NCBI GenBank assembly: GCA_022447625.1
Contig: JAKVAX010000002.1
Coordinates: 1-64,000, forward strand
Reading direction: 5' to 3'
Origin: Flavobacteriales bacterium
Lineage (GTDB): Bacteria; Bacteroidota; Bacteroidia; Flavobacteriales_D; Sanyastnellaceae
Length of the DNA: 64,000 nucleotides
Below are positions 17,306-27,800 of the stretch, one piece after another (position 1 is the first letter of the stretch; every line of letters starts with the position of its first letter). A model generated the notes under the pieces. The model did not search any database. It saw only the letters and a list, made by a program, of their open reading frames with translations, and was not told the DNA's origin. The position numbers were made by a program, and so were the translations under genes.

Positions 17306-18808
17306 CTATCCCTCGCGCTTAAGTATGATTCTGAATGTCGTTCCTTTTCCAATCTCGGAACGCTTAACGAAGATTTTACCGTCGTGGTAATCTTCTACAA
17401 TTCTCTTGGTCAGAGACAAGCCTAGCCCCCACCCTCGCTTCTTCGTGGTGAATCCAGGCTGAAATACCGTTTTGAACTGGCCCTTTGGCAACCCTTTACC
17501 AGTGTCAGTGATGTCTACGTAGATCATGGTAGCGTCTTCACCAATTTCAGCCTTCAAAGAACCAATGCCTTCCATGGCATCAACAGCGTTCTTGACGAGG
17601 TTCTCCAACACCCAACTAAAGAGCGGAACCGAGACCTTCACAGGGTAGTGATCGACCTGCTTCTCGATGGAGAATTCAACTTTTCTAGAAATTCGCGTTT
17701 TCAAATAATCAAATGACTTCTCAACGAGTTCACCGAGGTCTTCAGAAGTCGGTTCTGGCTTAGATCCGATTTTCGAGAATCGATCAGTAATCGTGTTTAG
17801 TCGATCAACGTCTTTGTTCATTTCAGCAATGGTAGCCGCGTCTACCCCTTGGGCTTCTAACAAGGCCATCCAAGCCATAAGAGAAGACATTGGGGTGCCC
17901 AGCTGATGGGCTGTTTCTTTGGCCATTCCCACCCAAACTTGATTCTGTTCGGCCTTTCGGAAAGTAGAGAAGATCAAATACGAAGTGAAAAGGAAGACCG
18001 CGATCAACACGAGCTGAACGACAGGGAAAAACCGCAGCTGACGAATAACCAAGGACTCTTCATAAAAGATGTAGTTCAATCCGCTTTCGGGAAGGTCAAT
18101 GGCAATTGGTTCGTTCTGATCAGCCATAGAGGCCAACTTCTTCTGTAGTGCCTTCGGATCTTCGAGGGTTAAACTATCAATGCGCTCCGCTCGCAATACT
18201 TGGGTTTGAGAACTGTCTGTGAGGATTACTGGAACGCTGGCACTATTGATCACGGTTTCAGAGATAAAGCTGTTGATGAGATCTTGCATCACGCTCTTTA
18301 ACTCTGAGAATCGATAGCTTTCATTGTAGACAATGGTATGACCTACGTCTTTCAGCAAAATCGGCTCATTTCGCTTGAGCATTTCGGCTCGTAACGAGTC
18401 TGTGTATGCTAGATTTCTCTGTTTCCCGGGTGGTAAATTAATGGCGTACAGAATTGAATCATTGCTGTCATAGATCAACACTGGAATCGTCTTGTTTGAC
18501 CAGAGATACTCTGTGACGAAGGTGAGGTCCATGTCTGGAGGAGGGTCATTGATCAACCCGTATGCTTGAGCGAGGCGGTCTGCTTTATCTCGCTCTTCTT
18601 GTCGCAGAGATTCAAACAGATCTTGGGTATAGTTTACGAGTTCGGCCCGCTGTTGAATGGCTTCAGACCACAGTTGAACCTTCAGCTGCTCTTCTTGTCT
18701 GATCTTTTCCGCGATAGCGTTAGAATACCACAAAGTAATACCTACGATCACCAAAGCAGCAATCAAGAGGAAGAATTTCCAGCGTTGTTTATTGGAATAG
18801 AGGTTCAC
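17306..18808 (-). CDS. membrane sensor histidine kinase, HisKA type
   Basis: This is a 500-residue sensor kinase with two membrane segments (about 11-30 and 250-275) bounding an extracytoplasmic sensor domain. The cytoplasmic half has an atypical H-box, A-K-E-T-A-H301-Q-L-G-T-P-M-S-S, characteristic of a Bacteroidota HisKA branch (Q-L-G-T-P instead of E-I-R-T-P), followed by N-box E-N-L-V-K-N-A-V-D-A-M and G-boxes D-T-G-K-G-L and G-W-G-L-G-L-S. The start is set at GTG 18808 (V-N-L-Y-S-N-K-Q-R-W-K, the conserved beginning of this family); a TTG at 18823 adds five residues. No response regulator is adjacent, so its partner is elsewhere. It heads the operon with the FG-GAP gene 14 bases downstream. 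Confidence 0.88.
   Translation of the reverse strand: MNLYSNKQRWKFFLLIAALVIVGITLWYSNAIAEKIRQEEQLKVQLWSEAIQQRAELVNYTQDLFESLRQEERDKADRLAQAYGLINDPPPDMDLTFVTEYLWSNKTIPVLIYDSNDSILYAINLPPGKQRNLAYTDSLRAEMLKRNEPILLKDVGHTIVYNESYRFSELKSVMQDLINSFISETVINSASVPVILTDSSQTQVLRAERIDSLTLEDPKALQKKLASMADQNEPIAIDLPESGLNYIFYEESLVIRQLRFFPVVQLVLIAVFLFTSYLIFSTFRKAEQNQVWVGMAKETAHQLGTPMSSLMAWMALLEAQGVDAATIAEMNKDVDRLNTITDRFSKIGSKPEPTSEDLGELVEKSFDYLKTRISRKVEFSIEKQVDHYPVKVSVPLFSWVLENLVKNAVDAMEGIGSLKAEIGEDATMIYVDITDTGKGLPKGQFKTVFQPGFTTKKRGWGLGLSLTKRIVEDYHDGKIFVKRSEIGKGTTFRIILKREG
18717..18729 (-). repeat. motif CGCTATCGCGGAA (minus)
   Basis: Exact match in the sensor kinase gene, read as A-I-A-E just after its first membrane segment. 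Confidence 0.9.
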
Positions 18809-18867
18809 GGTCTTGCGATTCAAAAGCCTTAACGGCTAAGATAGGCAAGCAGTATGCAATAGGGCAC

Positions 18868-18896
18868 AAAAAAAGGATCCTGCCATGAGGATCCTT
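18868..18896 (-). terminator. rho-independent terminator of the hybrid kinase gene
   Basis: Read on the minus strand, the stem AAGGATCC / GGATCCTT with an 8-base loop (18873-18896) is followed by a run of seven T. It lies about 150 bases past the hybrid kinase stop at 19048; nothing coding is visible between. Confidence 0.8.
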
Positions 18897-19047
18897 CTTT
18901 CAACTTTTCAGTTTAAGACACAGCTTTTTCGATGAGTCAACCAAAACCTTCACAAATAGCTCGCTGCGTCACTTCCCCTTACGGGCATGATTTGGAATGG
19001 TTTCATTTGAATCAAAAAAAAGTGAAGAAACGGCCGTCAATACGGGA

Positions 19048-21639
19048 TTAGATAGGCTTTGATACCTTGGCTAAATTGCTTCGAATCGCAGAAACAAGCT
19101 TGGAAGTATCGATTGGTTTCAATACGTGTTCATCCATGCCTGCAGCCTTCATGGCTTCCACTTCTTCCGGCAACGCCGAAGCGGTGAGTGCGATAATAGG
19201 AAGCTTTGAAATATTCTTCTTGTTAGATGATCGAATGGCTCGAGTGGCGTCCATACCATCCATTTTTGGCATCTGGATGTCCATCAACACTAAATCATAG
19301 TCACCATTTTCAGCCATCTCGACTGCCATGACTCCGTCAGTAGCGATGTCAAACATCACACGCCAACGCTTCAGAATCGCCCCAATCACAGCTTGATTCA
19401 GCTCGTTATCTTCCGCAATTAAGAATTTACAATCCGAGAACTCTCCTTGTTTCGCATCTTCTTCTTCAAGCAACAAATCTGGAGCGATGACTTCTTCAAC
19501 TGGTAATGAAATCGAGAAGGTAGAACCAACGCCGGCCTCGCTGTTTAAGGTCACATGGCCGTTCATAAGCTCTACTAACCCCCGAGAAATCGATAGTCCT
19601 AATCCTGTGCCCCCGAATGTTCTTGTGGTGGCGTTTGAAGCCTGAGTATAGGCATCGAAAATGGAATGCTGTTTCTCAACTGGAATTCCAATCCCTGTGT
19701 CTATCACAGACAAATCTAGACGAGATTGGTTCATTGTGGCCTTGATGGTGATTGAACCGTTTGGCGTGAATTTGACCGCATTCGAAACGAGATTTGACAT
19801 TACTTGCATCAGCCTCAAGTCATCAATCATCAAGTAATTAGGAAGGTCACTATCAAATGCTTCGATAATCTTCAGCTCTTTTCTGGCTCCCATTGCTTTC
19901 GCCATGTTCACTACCGCATCAAGAAAGGAATAAATTGAAACGGGGTTTTTATTGAGCTCGATCCTACCTTCGTTTAGTTTATTGAAATCGAGAATATCGT
20001 TCAATAGATCTAAGAGGTGTTTCGATGCTGACGCTACCATCTGGAGCTTTTCTACCTGGTCTCCTCGGGGGGCTTCTTTCATTAGCTCTCGATTCATCCC
20101 TATGATACCATTGAGGGGTGTTCGAATCTCATGTGACATCACAGAAAGAAAATCTGTCTTAACCCGGGAAGCCCTGGTTGCCTTGTCTCGAGCAATAATC
20201 AATTCTTCCGCTTGTTCTGAAAGTTGGTCATTCATTTGTGAGAGTCGTGAACGACTGAAAAGAACCCTAGCCATGATGAAAATCAGCAAAAGAATCAACG
20301 CAACGGCAAGAATAAGAATGGTGCGTTCAAAACTACTGCGTTCTTCTTCTTGCGCTAGTTTCGTTTGGAGCACTTCTCTTTCTGCAAGTCGCTGGGTTTC
20401 TTTCTTTTGAAGCTCATTGAGACGACGTGATCGTTCAATGGAACGAACAGATTTCAGGTTGATAAACGACGAGTATTCCTCCTGGAACTTTTCAGAAAAC
20501 TCGTAAGCGCTTTTAAAGTCACCACTTTCTGCAAGCAGATTTGGAACATAAGGAATCAACTGCTCGTAAACATGACGGTCTTTGTCATATTCAACGGCTT
20601 CAAGTGCAAGCTCAATAGCCTTGTCGAGATTTCCCTTATCGTAGTTCAAACGAGAATAAAACAGCAGAATATTTGCCCGTCTGTACTCAGGATACTTTTC
20701 ACCCACCCAGGAGGTCGTTTCAGCTCTTTCCGCATACTGCACAGCCTTGTCTTCCTCACCTCTAATCAGGTAGTAATCTGCTAAATCAAGCAAAGGATTC
20801 GCGGCATTAGGAGAATTATGCTCTTCAAAAAGCTCCACCGCTTGCTCAGTATGACTAATCCACGTCGTTGTATCCCCTTTTTCTCGAGCGATAATTCCGA
20901 TGAAATGCCATGCCTTGGCGTAAATTTCTCTTTCGGCACCATTGTCTATCTCACCCACCTCATCTACTGCGCGTTGGAAAAACTCTTTTGCCGAATCAAA
21001 ATCACCCATTCGGTGGTATAATATTCCAATTCTAAACTGATCATAGAATGCACTCTCACGGTACAATTCAGGAATGTCAAAGTTTAAAATTTCAATGCTC
21101 ATCTCAACCGCCAAATCATATCTTCCAATAGAAGAGTAACCCTGAATAAGTGCTCTATCGATTGTCGTTAGAATAAGATTATAGTATGGTTGTGTCTTGA
21201 CCTCTTGCGCTATGAATCGATCTCTGGCCTTTATGAGAAACTCTAGTGTGTCTCCTTCATATTGATAAGCGGTCATTCGGTATTGAATTCCACTCAACGA
21301 TTTGGCCAAGTAGTTATCTGCATTTTCTCCTCCAGCATACGCCAACCAAAAATTGATGTCTTTTTTCAATTCTTCTCTTCTTTCAGCATAGAGCGCAGCA
21401 CTTAAGTGCTGGCGAAATAGCTCGGCGAAAAGAATTGGATATTTGGTGTTTTGAACGTTGAGAGCCTGACTGGTCAACACCATGTTGGAGTCTGGCTGAG
21501 ATGCTGCCTGTGAATGGAGTCTTTGAAGGAAGGTTTCAAATTCGAGAGAATCAGCAAACACCACTTCTTGCGCCTTTAGATTTGGTGAAACAAACGCTAA
21601 ACCCAGCGCCAAAAGAATATAGCGTACAAAACCTCTCAC
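19048..21639 (-). CDS. hybrid sensor histidine kinase with TPR sensor and receiver domain
   Basis: This is an 863-residue hybrid kinase. A signal peptide leads into an extracytoplasmic array of tetratricopeptide repeats (about 90-390). A coiled coil and one membrane segment (about 430-455) precede a second coiled coil, a HisKA domain with H503 (V-M-S-H-E-I-R-T-P-L-N-G), an HATPase domain (D-T-G-I-G-I and G-T-G-L-G-L-S) and a receiver with D787 (L-M-D-I-Q-M-P). The open frame begins at a TTG (21666), but that codon lies inside a TAAATTTG promoter element, so I choose the GTG at 21639, which starts the export signal directly. No phosphotransfer protein is adjacent. Confidence 0.9.
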   Translation of the reverse strand: MRGFVRYILLALGLAFVSPNLKAQEVVFADSLEFETFLQRLHSQAASQPDSNMVLTSQALNVQNTKYPILFAELFRQHLSAALYAERREELKKDINFWLAYAGGENADNYLAKSLSGIQYRMTAYQYEGDTLEFLIKARDRFIAQEVKTQPYYNLILTTIDRALIQGYSSIGRYDLAVEMSIEILNFDIPELYRESAFYDQFRIGILYHRMGDFDSAKEFFQRAVDEVGEIDNGAEREIYAKAWHFIGIIAREKGDTTTWISHTEQAVELFEEHNSPNAANPLLDLADYYLIRGEEDKAVQYAERAETTSWVGEKYPEYRRANILLFYSRLNYDKGNLDKAIELALEAVEYDKDRHVYEQLIPYVPNLLAESGDFKSAYEFSEKFQEEYSSFINLKSVRSIERSRRLNELQKKETQRLAEREVLQTKLAQEEERSSFERTILILAVALILLLIFIMARVLFSRSRLSQMNDQLSEQAEELIIARDKATRASRVKTDFLSVMSHEIRTPLNGIIGMNRELMKEAPRGDQVEKLQMVASASKHLLDLLNDILDFNKLNEGRIELNKNPVSIYSFLDAVVNMAKAMGARKELKIIEAFDSDLPNYLMIDDLRLMQVMSNLVSNAVKFTPNGSITIKATMNQSRLDLSVIDTGIGIPVEKQHSIFDAYTQASNATTRTFGGTGLGLSISRGLVELMNGHVTLNSEAGVGSTFSISLPVEEVIAPDLLLEEEDAKQGEFSDCKFLIAEDNELNQAVIGAILKRWRVMFDIATDGVMAVEMAENGDYDLVLMDIQMPKMDGMDATRAIRSSNKKNISKLPIIALTASALPEEVEAMKAAGMDEHVLKPIDTSKLVSAIRSNLAKVSKPI

Positions 21640-21663
21640 ACAATCACTTTTGTCTGTTACGCT

Positions 21664-21671
21664 CAAATTTA
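21664..21671 (-). promoter_or_regulatory. candidate -7 promoter element TAAATTTG
   Basis: This matches TAnnTTTG on the minus strand, 24 bases upstream of the preferred GTG of the hybrid kinase. It argues against the upstream TTG start. Confidence 0.55.
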
Positions 21672-21827
21672 GTCAACTATTTCCTACGAGATTGTAGGAA
21701 TTTTCCCTTGTTACCTTGTCCCCGGTGAATACTTTAAATGAAATCCTCTCGAAACTGAAACTATTTATCACTATTCCGTATAACAACGCGTAACTAAACC
21801 GACCCGAAACATTCGGTGATACGAAGT

Positions 21828-24800
21828 ATGATGAATCCTGCCCTACGATTTCGCATGCTGCGATCTGCCTTTTTGATTGCGCTCTGCACCCTTTTCTCCA
21901 CGAGCATTTTTGCTCAGTTCGACACACACTTTTGGATGCCCCCAATTTGGGATACCGGAGGTGGAACCCACAACAACCCTTCAGAGTTGTTCATTACTAC
22001 CCCGTCACCAATACCTGTCGACGTTCACATTGAAACTGCTGACGGCATCACTTTTGTCTTGGATACCACGGTGGTCTCAGGCACACCGCTCCAAGTAGAG
22101 CTCACTCCAACATTGGGACAGCTAGATGTGGCGAATCAGGTGAATATCACCAATTCACTCATCGTAAATTCATCTCAAGCGATTCAATGTGTGCATAAGA
22201 TTTCCGGTGTGCACAATCAAACCTTGGTGACCTTGAAAGGCCGCAATGGTCTAGGACAAGACTTCTGGGCAGGAAGTCAAGTTCGTAACATGAATGCCAA
22301 TTACGATCCGGATGAATACCACTTCATCACCGTGATGGCCACCGAAGACAACACTACCATTGAGATTGAAACACCATTTGCCATGTATGCAGATGGCGGT
22401 GGCAATCTTCCCAATCCCATGACCATTACATTGGATGCGAAGGAATCATACCTCATCCGAGGACACAACCCCATCGAACACGTTTGTGGTTCACACATTA
22501 CCTCTGACAAAGACATTGTTGCTATCTCTGGTTCTACACACACTAGAATCGCAGGTGGTGGTGCCGCTGATGGTGGCACCGATCAGCTGGTTCCTATAGA
22601 ATTGATGTGGAAAGACTTCGTTGTTGTTAAAGGTGATAACGATGATCCATTTGACTACGCTACCATCGTTGCTACCGAAGACAACACAAACATCTATCTC
22701 GATGGAAACGCTACCGCTGTAGCCACCATTGATGCCGGTGAATATTATGACTACACCCTCACAGGAAATTTCGGTGACCCGCATTATCTAAGAACTGATA
22801 AGCGGGCTTACTGCTACCATATGACAGGAGCCTCGCAAGATGACGAGGTGGGAATGTCTGCGATACCACAAATGGATTGTACCGGTAGCCGATATATCGA
22901 GTTCTCACTCTTCGATGTGAATACAGTAAATCAAGTCATGAACCTCATCGTTCCACCTGAGGCAGAAGGAACGCTTCAAGTGAATGGCGTTGACTACCAA
23001 AGTGTACCTGGTGTAACATTTAATAACGTCCCCGGCTTCACAGATTGGACCTCTGTTTCGCTTCCGAATTCATCCTTGGCAACGAACAATATCATTACTT
23101 CTGAAGGCTTCTTCCACGCTGGTTTCATGACCGGTAACGGAGGTGCGACTGGAACCTATGGTTTCCTTTCAGGTTTTAACGACGCCTATGAATTCCAAGA
23201 TCCAGTTACCGGACTTCCAAGTACGGTTTACACCGTTGACACGCTTTGTCCGGGTGAAACGATTGACCACTGTCTACTCGTCTACAGTTGTGCTGATGAT
23301 CACAATATTATTAACGTAGAAGGGAACGATGGAAACGTCGTAGTCACACCTCCTTCGGAACCATTTGACACGTGTTTCAGTTACACAGCACCTTTCGACT
23401 ATGCTGGCAATGATACGATTACATTCACAGTAGAAAACAGATTCGAATTTACAGGAACCATTGATATCGTATTTGTCGTGGTAAACCCAGACACGCCTAT
23501 CAATGCAGGTGACGCTCAAGAAGTGTGTTCCGAAACTACGGGCACCCTTTCAGCAGTTGATCCAGATCCTATGGTGAGCGGAACTTGGACCGTTCTCCAA
23601 GGAGGATCTACCATTACAGACCCAAATTCACCATCAACAGGAGTCACCGATTTGCAACTTGGGAATAATGTCTTCCTGTGGTCGCAAGACTATGGTTGTC
23701 AAGTCAATCAATCCTTGACGCAGATAACGGTCTATGATGGCAATGCGCCCGATGCGGATGCCGGACCAGATGTTGAACTCTGTTCTGATGAGAACAACTA
23801 TGTGATGCAAGCGAATGACCCTGGTGTCACCGCTACAGGTACTTGGGAAATCAACCAAGGAACGGCCACCATCTTTAACATCAATAGTGGCAATGCGACC
23901 GTGACTAACCTCGGAATAGGGGAGAATATCTTCCAATGGAACATTGACAATGGAGCTTGTCCGGGTGAAGCGACTGTAGACGACTTAAGCATCTTCGTGT
24001 TTGACGCGAACCATCCAGACGCTGATGCCGGTGAAGACCAGGAGTTCTGTTCTGGCGCCTTGAATGAGGCGACTATTTCAGCCAATGCTCCAATCTTCCC
24101 CGCTACCGCGGAATGGGCCTTGGTCTCAGGGGTAGGTACCATCGTAACTCCGAACGAAACGACAACCGTAGTAACCAATCTCGGGATCGGTGAAAACGTC
24201 TTCCAATGGAGCATCGACAACGGAGCATGTGGCACATACACTGACACTGTTACAATTACAATTTACGACTCTGGAGTAGTTAGTACCGATGCCGGCGCAG
24301 ACACAGAATACTGTACTCCAACAACCTCTCATGACCTTGACGCAACTGAACCTTCAGGTCCTGGAACAGGTACTTGGACGGTGATTTCTGGTTCTGCAAC
24401 CTTCTCTGATGTGAACGATGCTAATGCAACCGCAAGTAACCTTGGTGTAGGAGAAAACGTGCTTCAGTGGTCGATTGATAATGGCCCTTGTGCGTCAACA
24501 GGGCAATTTGATCAAGTAACAATCACTATTTATGATGATTCCACACCTGATGCAGACGCCGGCGAAGACCAGGAGTTATGCATCGACGTACTTGGTACTG
24601 TTACCCTCGATGCCGTGGGGGTTAATGACCCAGCTACAGGCTCTTGGGCGGTGACAGCTGGTGGGGCTTCGGTTACTGATTCCTCAGACCCGTCTTCAGA
24701 GGTTACTGGCTTGACCGTAGGCGAAAACACCTTCGAATGGACGGTGGATAACGGTTCTTGTGGTGCGCCAACGACAGATTCTGTTACCATCATAGTCTTT

Positions 24801-27800
24801 GACAATTCAATCGCACCTGCCGGTGCCGGAGAAGACGTAGGATTCTGTACTCCAATCAGCACATACATCATGCAAGCCACAGCAGTCGTTGGCCCCGCAA
24901 ATGGCGTTTGGACATTGGAATCAGGAACAGGAACGATCTCTGATGTCAACGACCCCAATGCAGATATTTCAGGACTAGGTATTGGTGAAAACATCTTCCG
25001 TTGGACAGTTGAAAATGGTCCTTGTGTTGGCCCAGACAACTTCGACGAGATGATCATCTACATCTTCGATGAAAACCAACCAGCAGCCGATGCGGGAGAT
25101 GATCAAGAATTCTGTTCTGACAACGTATTGCCTACAGTGACGAACCTCGAAGCAAACGCAGCCATATTCCCTGGTGAAGGCGCCTGGACGTTAATTCAAG
25201 GCTCAGGAAACATCTTAGACGTCAATGACCCAACGACCCAAGTCACCGCACTTGGAATTGGTGAAAACATCTTCGAATGGACGTTAGAAAACGGAGCATG
25301 TGATCCTTCTACCTCAAGTGATCAAGTGAGCATCTTCATCTACGATCAAAACCAAGCCGCAGCTGATGCCGGTGATGATCAAGATGTATGTAGTGACTTG
25401 CCTGAAACATCTCTTGATGGTAATTCAGTGACCTTCCCTGCGATTGGAACTTGGGTTTTGGTGAGCGGTGAAGGAGATATTACAGATCCAAATGATCCGA
25501 GCACCGAAGTGACCGGATTGGGTCTAGGAGAAAACGTATTCGAGTGGTCAATTGCTAACGGACCATGCACTCCAGCCTTAACCACGGATCAAATGACCAT
25601 CACGGTCTATGAAGGAGCCCTTTCTCCTGCTGATGCCGGCGACGATCAAAACATTTGTTCTTCTGAACCAGGAGTGTTCCTAAACGGAAACACACCTATT
25701 TCTCCAGCAACTGGAGAATGGACCTTGGTAGCTGGAACCGGAAGCATTCTTGACGCAACGGATCCAAACTCCGAAGTGACTGGATTGAGCGTTGGAGTGA
25801 ACACTTTCCAATGGGAGGTTTTCAACGGTGCTTGTTCAGGGTCTACCACAGATCAAGTAGACATTATCGTATTCGACACAGACATGCCTGCAGCAGAAGC
25901 TGGAGATGATCAAGAACTGTGTCTTCCGACAACAACAACCAACATGATAGCTACGGCTCCAACCTTCCCGGCAACGGGTACATGGGAGCTCGTATCTGGA
26001 AGCGGCTCAATCACTGATGACAGTGATCCAAACACGGAAATCACCGGCCTAGCTGTTGGTGAAAATGTATTCCGCTGGACCGTGACTAATGCGCCTTGTT
26101 CGCCAGCCACGACGATTGATCTAGTGTCAATTTTCATCTATGACAATACTCAAACTGTTGATGCGGGAGCAGATCAAGAATTCTGTAGCCCCGTGTCTTC
26201 AACAATTCTAGATGGGAATGCGCCAACCTTCCCGGCAACGGGTACATGGACACTCGTGAGTGGGTCTGGTAGTATTGTGAACCCAAGTAACCCGAATTCC
26301 CAGGTGACAGGACTTGGTCTTGGTGATAACGTCTTCGAATGGACGATTGCCAACGGACCTTGTGCCGGACAACCCCTAAGTGATCAGGTTACGATTACCA
26401 TCTTCGATAACATGCAGGCGGATGCCGACGCTGGAGAAGACCAACAGATCTGTACGCCGGCCACCAGCACCACGCTTGAAAGTAATGATGCTGTATATCC
26501 AGCAAGCGGTCAATGGACTGTGGTCTCTGGTACAGCTACTATTACCGATCCTTCTGATCCAACGACAACTATAACAGATCTAATAGTAGGAACAGTTGTT
26601 CTTGAATGGACGATTAACAACGGCCCTTGTTCGCCTTCATCATCCAGCGATCAAGTGACCATCGAAGTGCTAGATAGTGGTGCCGCTTCAGCAGACGCGG
26701 GTCCTGATCAGGAACTCTGTCTCCCGATAGCTAGTGCTACTATGGCCGCGAACAGCGCAGTAGATCCTGCCATTGGGACATGGACACTTGTTTCAGGAGC
26801 TGGTAGTATCGTTGACCCGAACGATCCGAACACGACTATCAACGGTCTCGCTGTAGGAAATAACGTATTCGAATGGAGTATTGATAACGGAGACTGCGGT
26901 GGCGTTTCTACCGACACCGTTACCATTACTGTGTTCTCCAATAACTCACCAGACGCCAATGCCGGACAAGATCAGAACCTCTGTACACCCGAGACGACAA
27001 CGATGCTCGAAGGTAACAGCCCGATCTTTCCAGCAACTGGAACCTGGACATTAGTTTCAGGTACAGGTAATATCACCGACCCTGCCGACCCAGGCTCTGA
27101 AGTAACCGGCTTGTCAATTGGAGAGAATGTCTTCGAATGGACTATTCTCAACGGTCCTTGTGGCAACGCTTCAACGTCTGACCAGGTTTCGATCTTTGTC
27201 TTTGATGGTGGTGCGCCACAGGCTAACGCCGGAATTGATCAGGAACTTTGTACACCAAACACCGCAACAGCGATGGACGCTGACCCGGCTGTTGATCCGG
27301 GTGAAGGAGCTTGGACACTCTTCTCAGGAACAGGAAGTATTGACGACGTCAATGATCCAGAAACGGCCATTACTGACCTCGCCGTTGGTGAAAACATCTT
27401 CGTCTGGACGCTAGACTACTCAACATGTGGTGTTCAGCAAGACTCAATTACGATTACGGTGTTCGATAGCACCCTTCCTCCGGCAAATGCTGGTGACGAT
27501 CAGGAATTGTGCACACCAACAGAAAGCACAATACTTGACGGAAACGCCGTGAATGCTCCTGCAGAAGGAACATGGACATTGATCAGCGGTTCTGGTCAAA
27601 TTGACGACCCGAACGACCCGAACACTTCAGTCAGCAACTTGACCATTGGCGAAAACATCTTCGTTTGGTCTGTCTACAACGGAAACTGCAGCCCGATTGA
27701 AGACCGCACAGATACAGTAAGTGTATTCGTATTTGACTCAACATTACTTGTGGCAAACGCAGGTGATGATCAAGAACTTTGTACACCAAACACCTCTACA

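Noticed and set aside
21673-21945. 90-codon minus-strand open frame
   Set aside because: It overlaps the signal peptide of the adhesin gene and the promoter region of the hybrid kinase.
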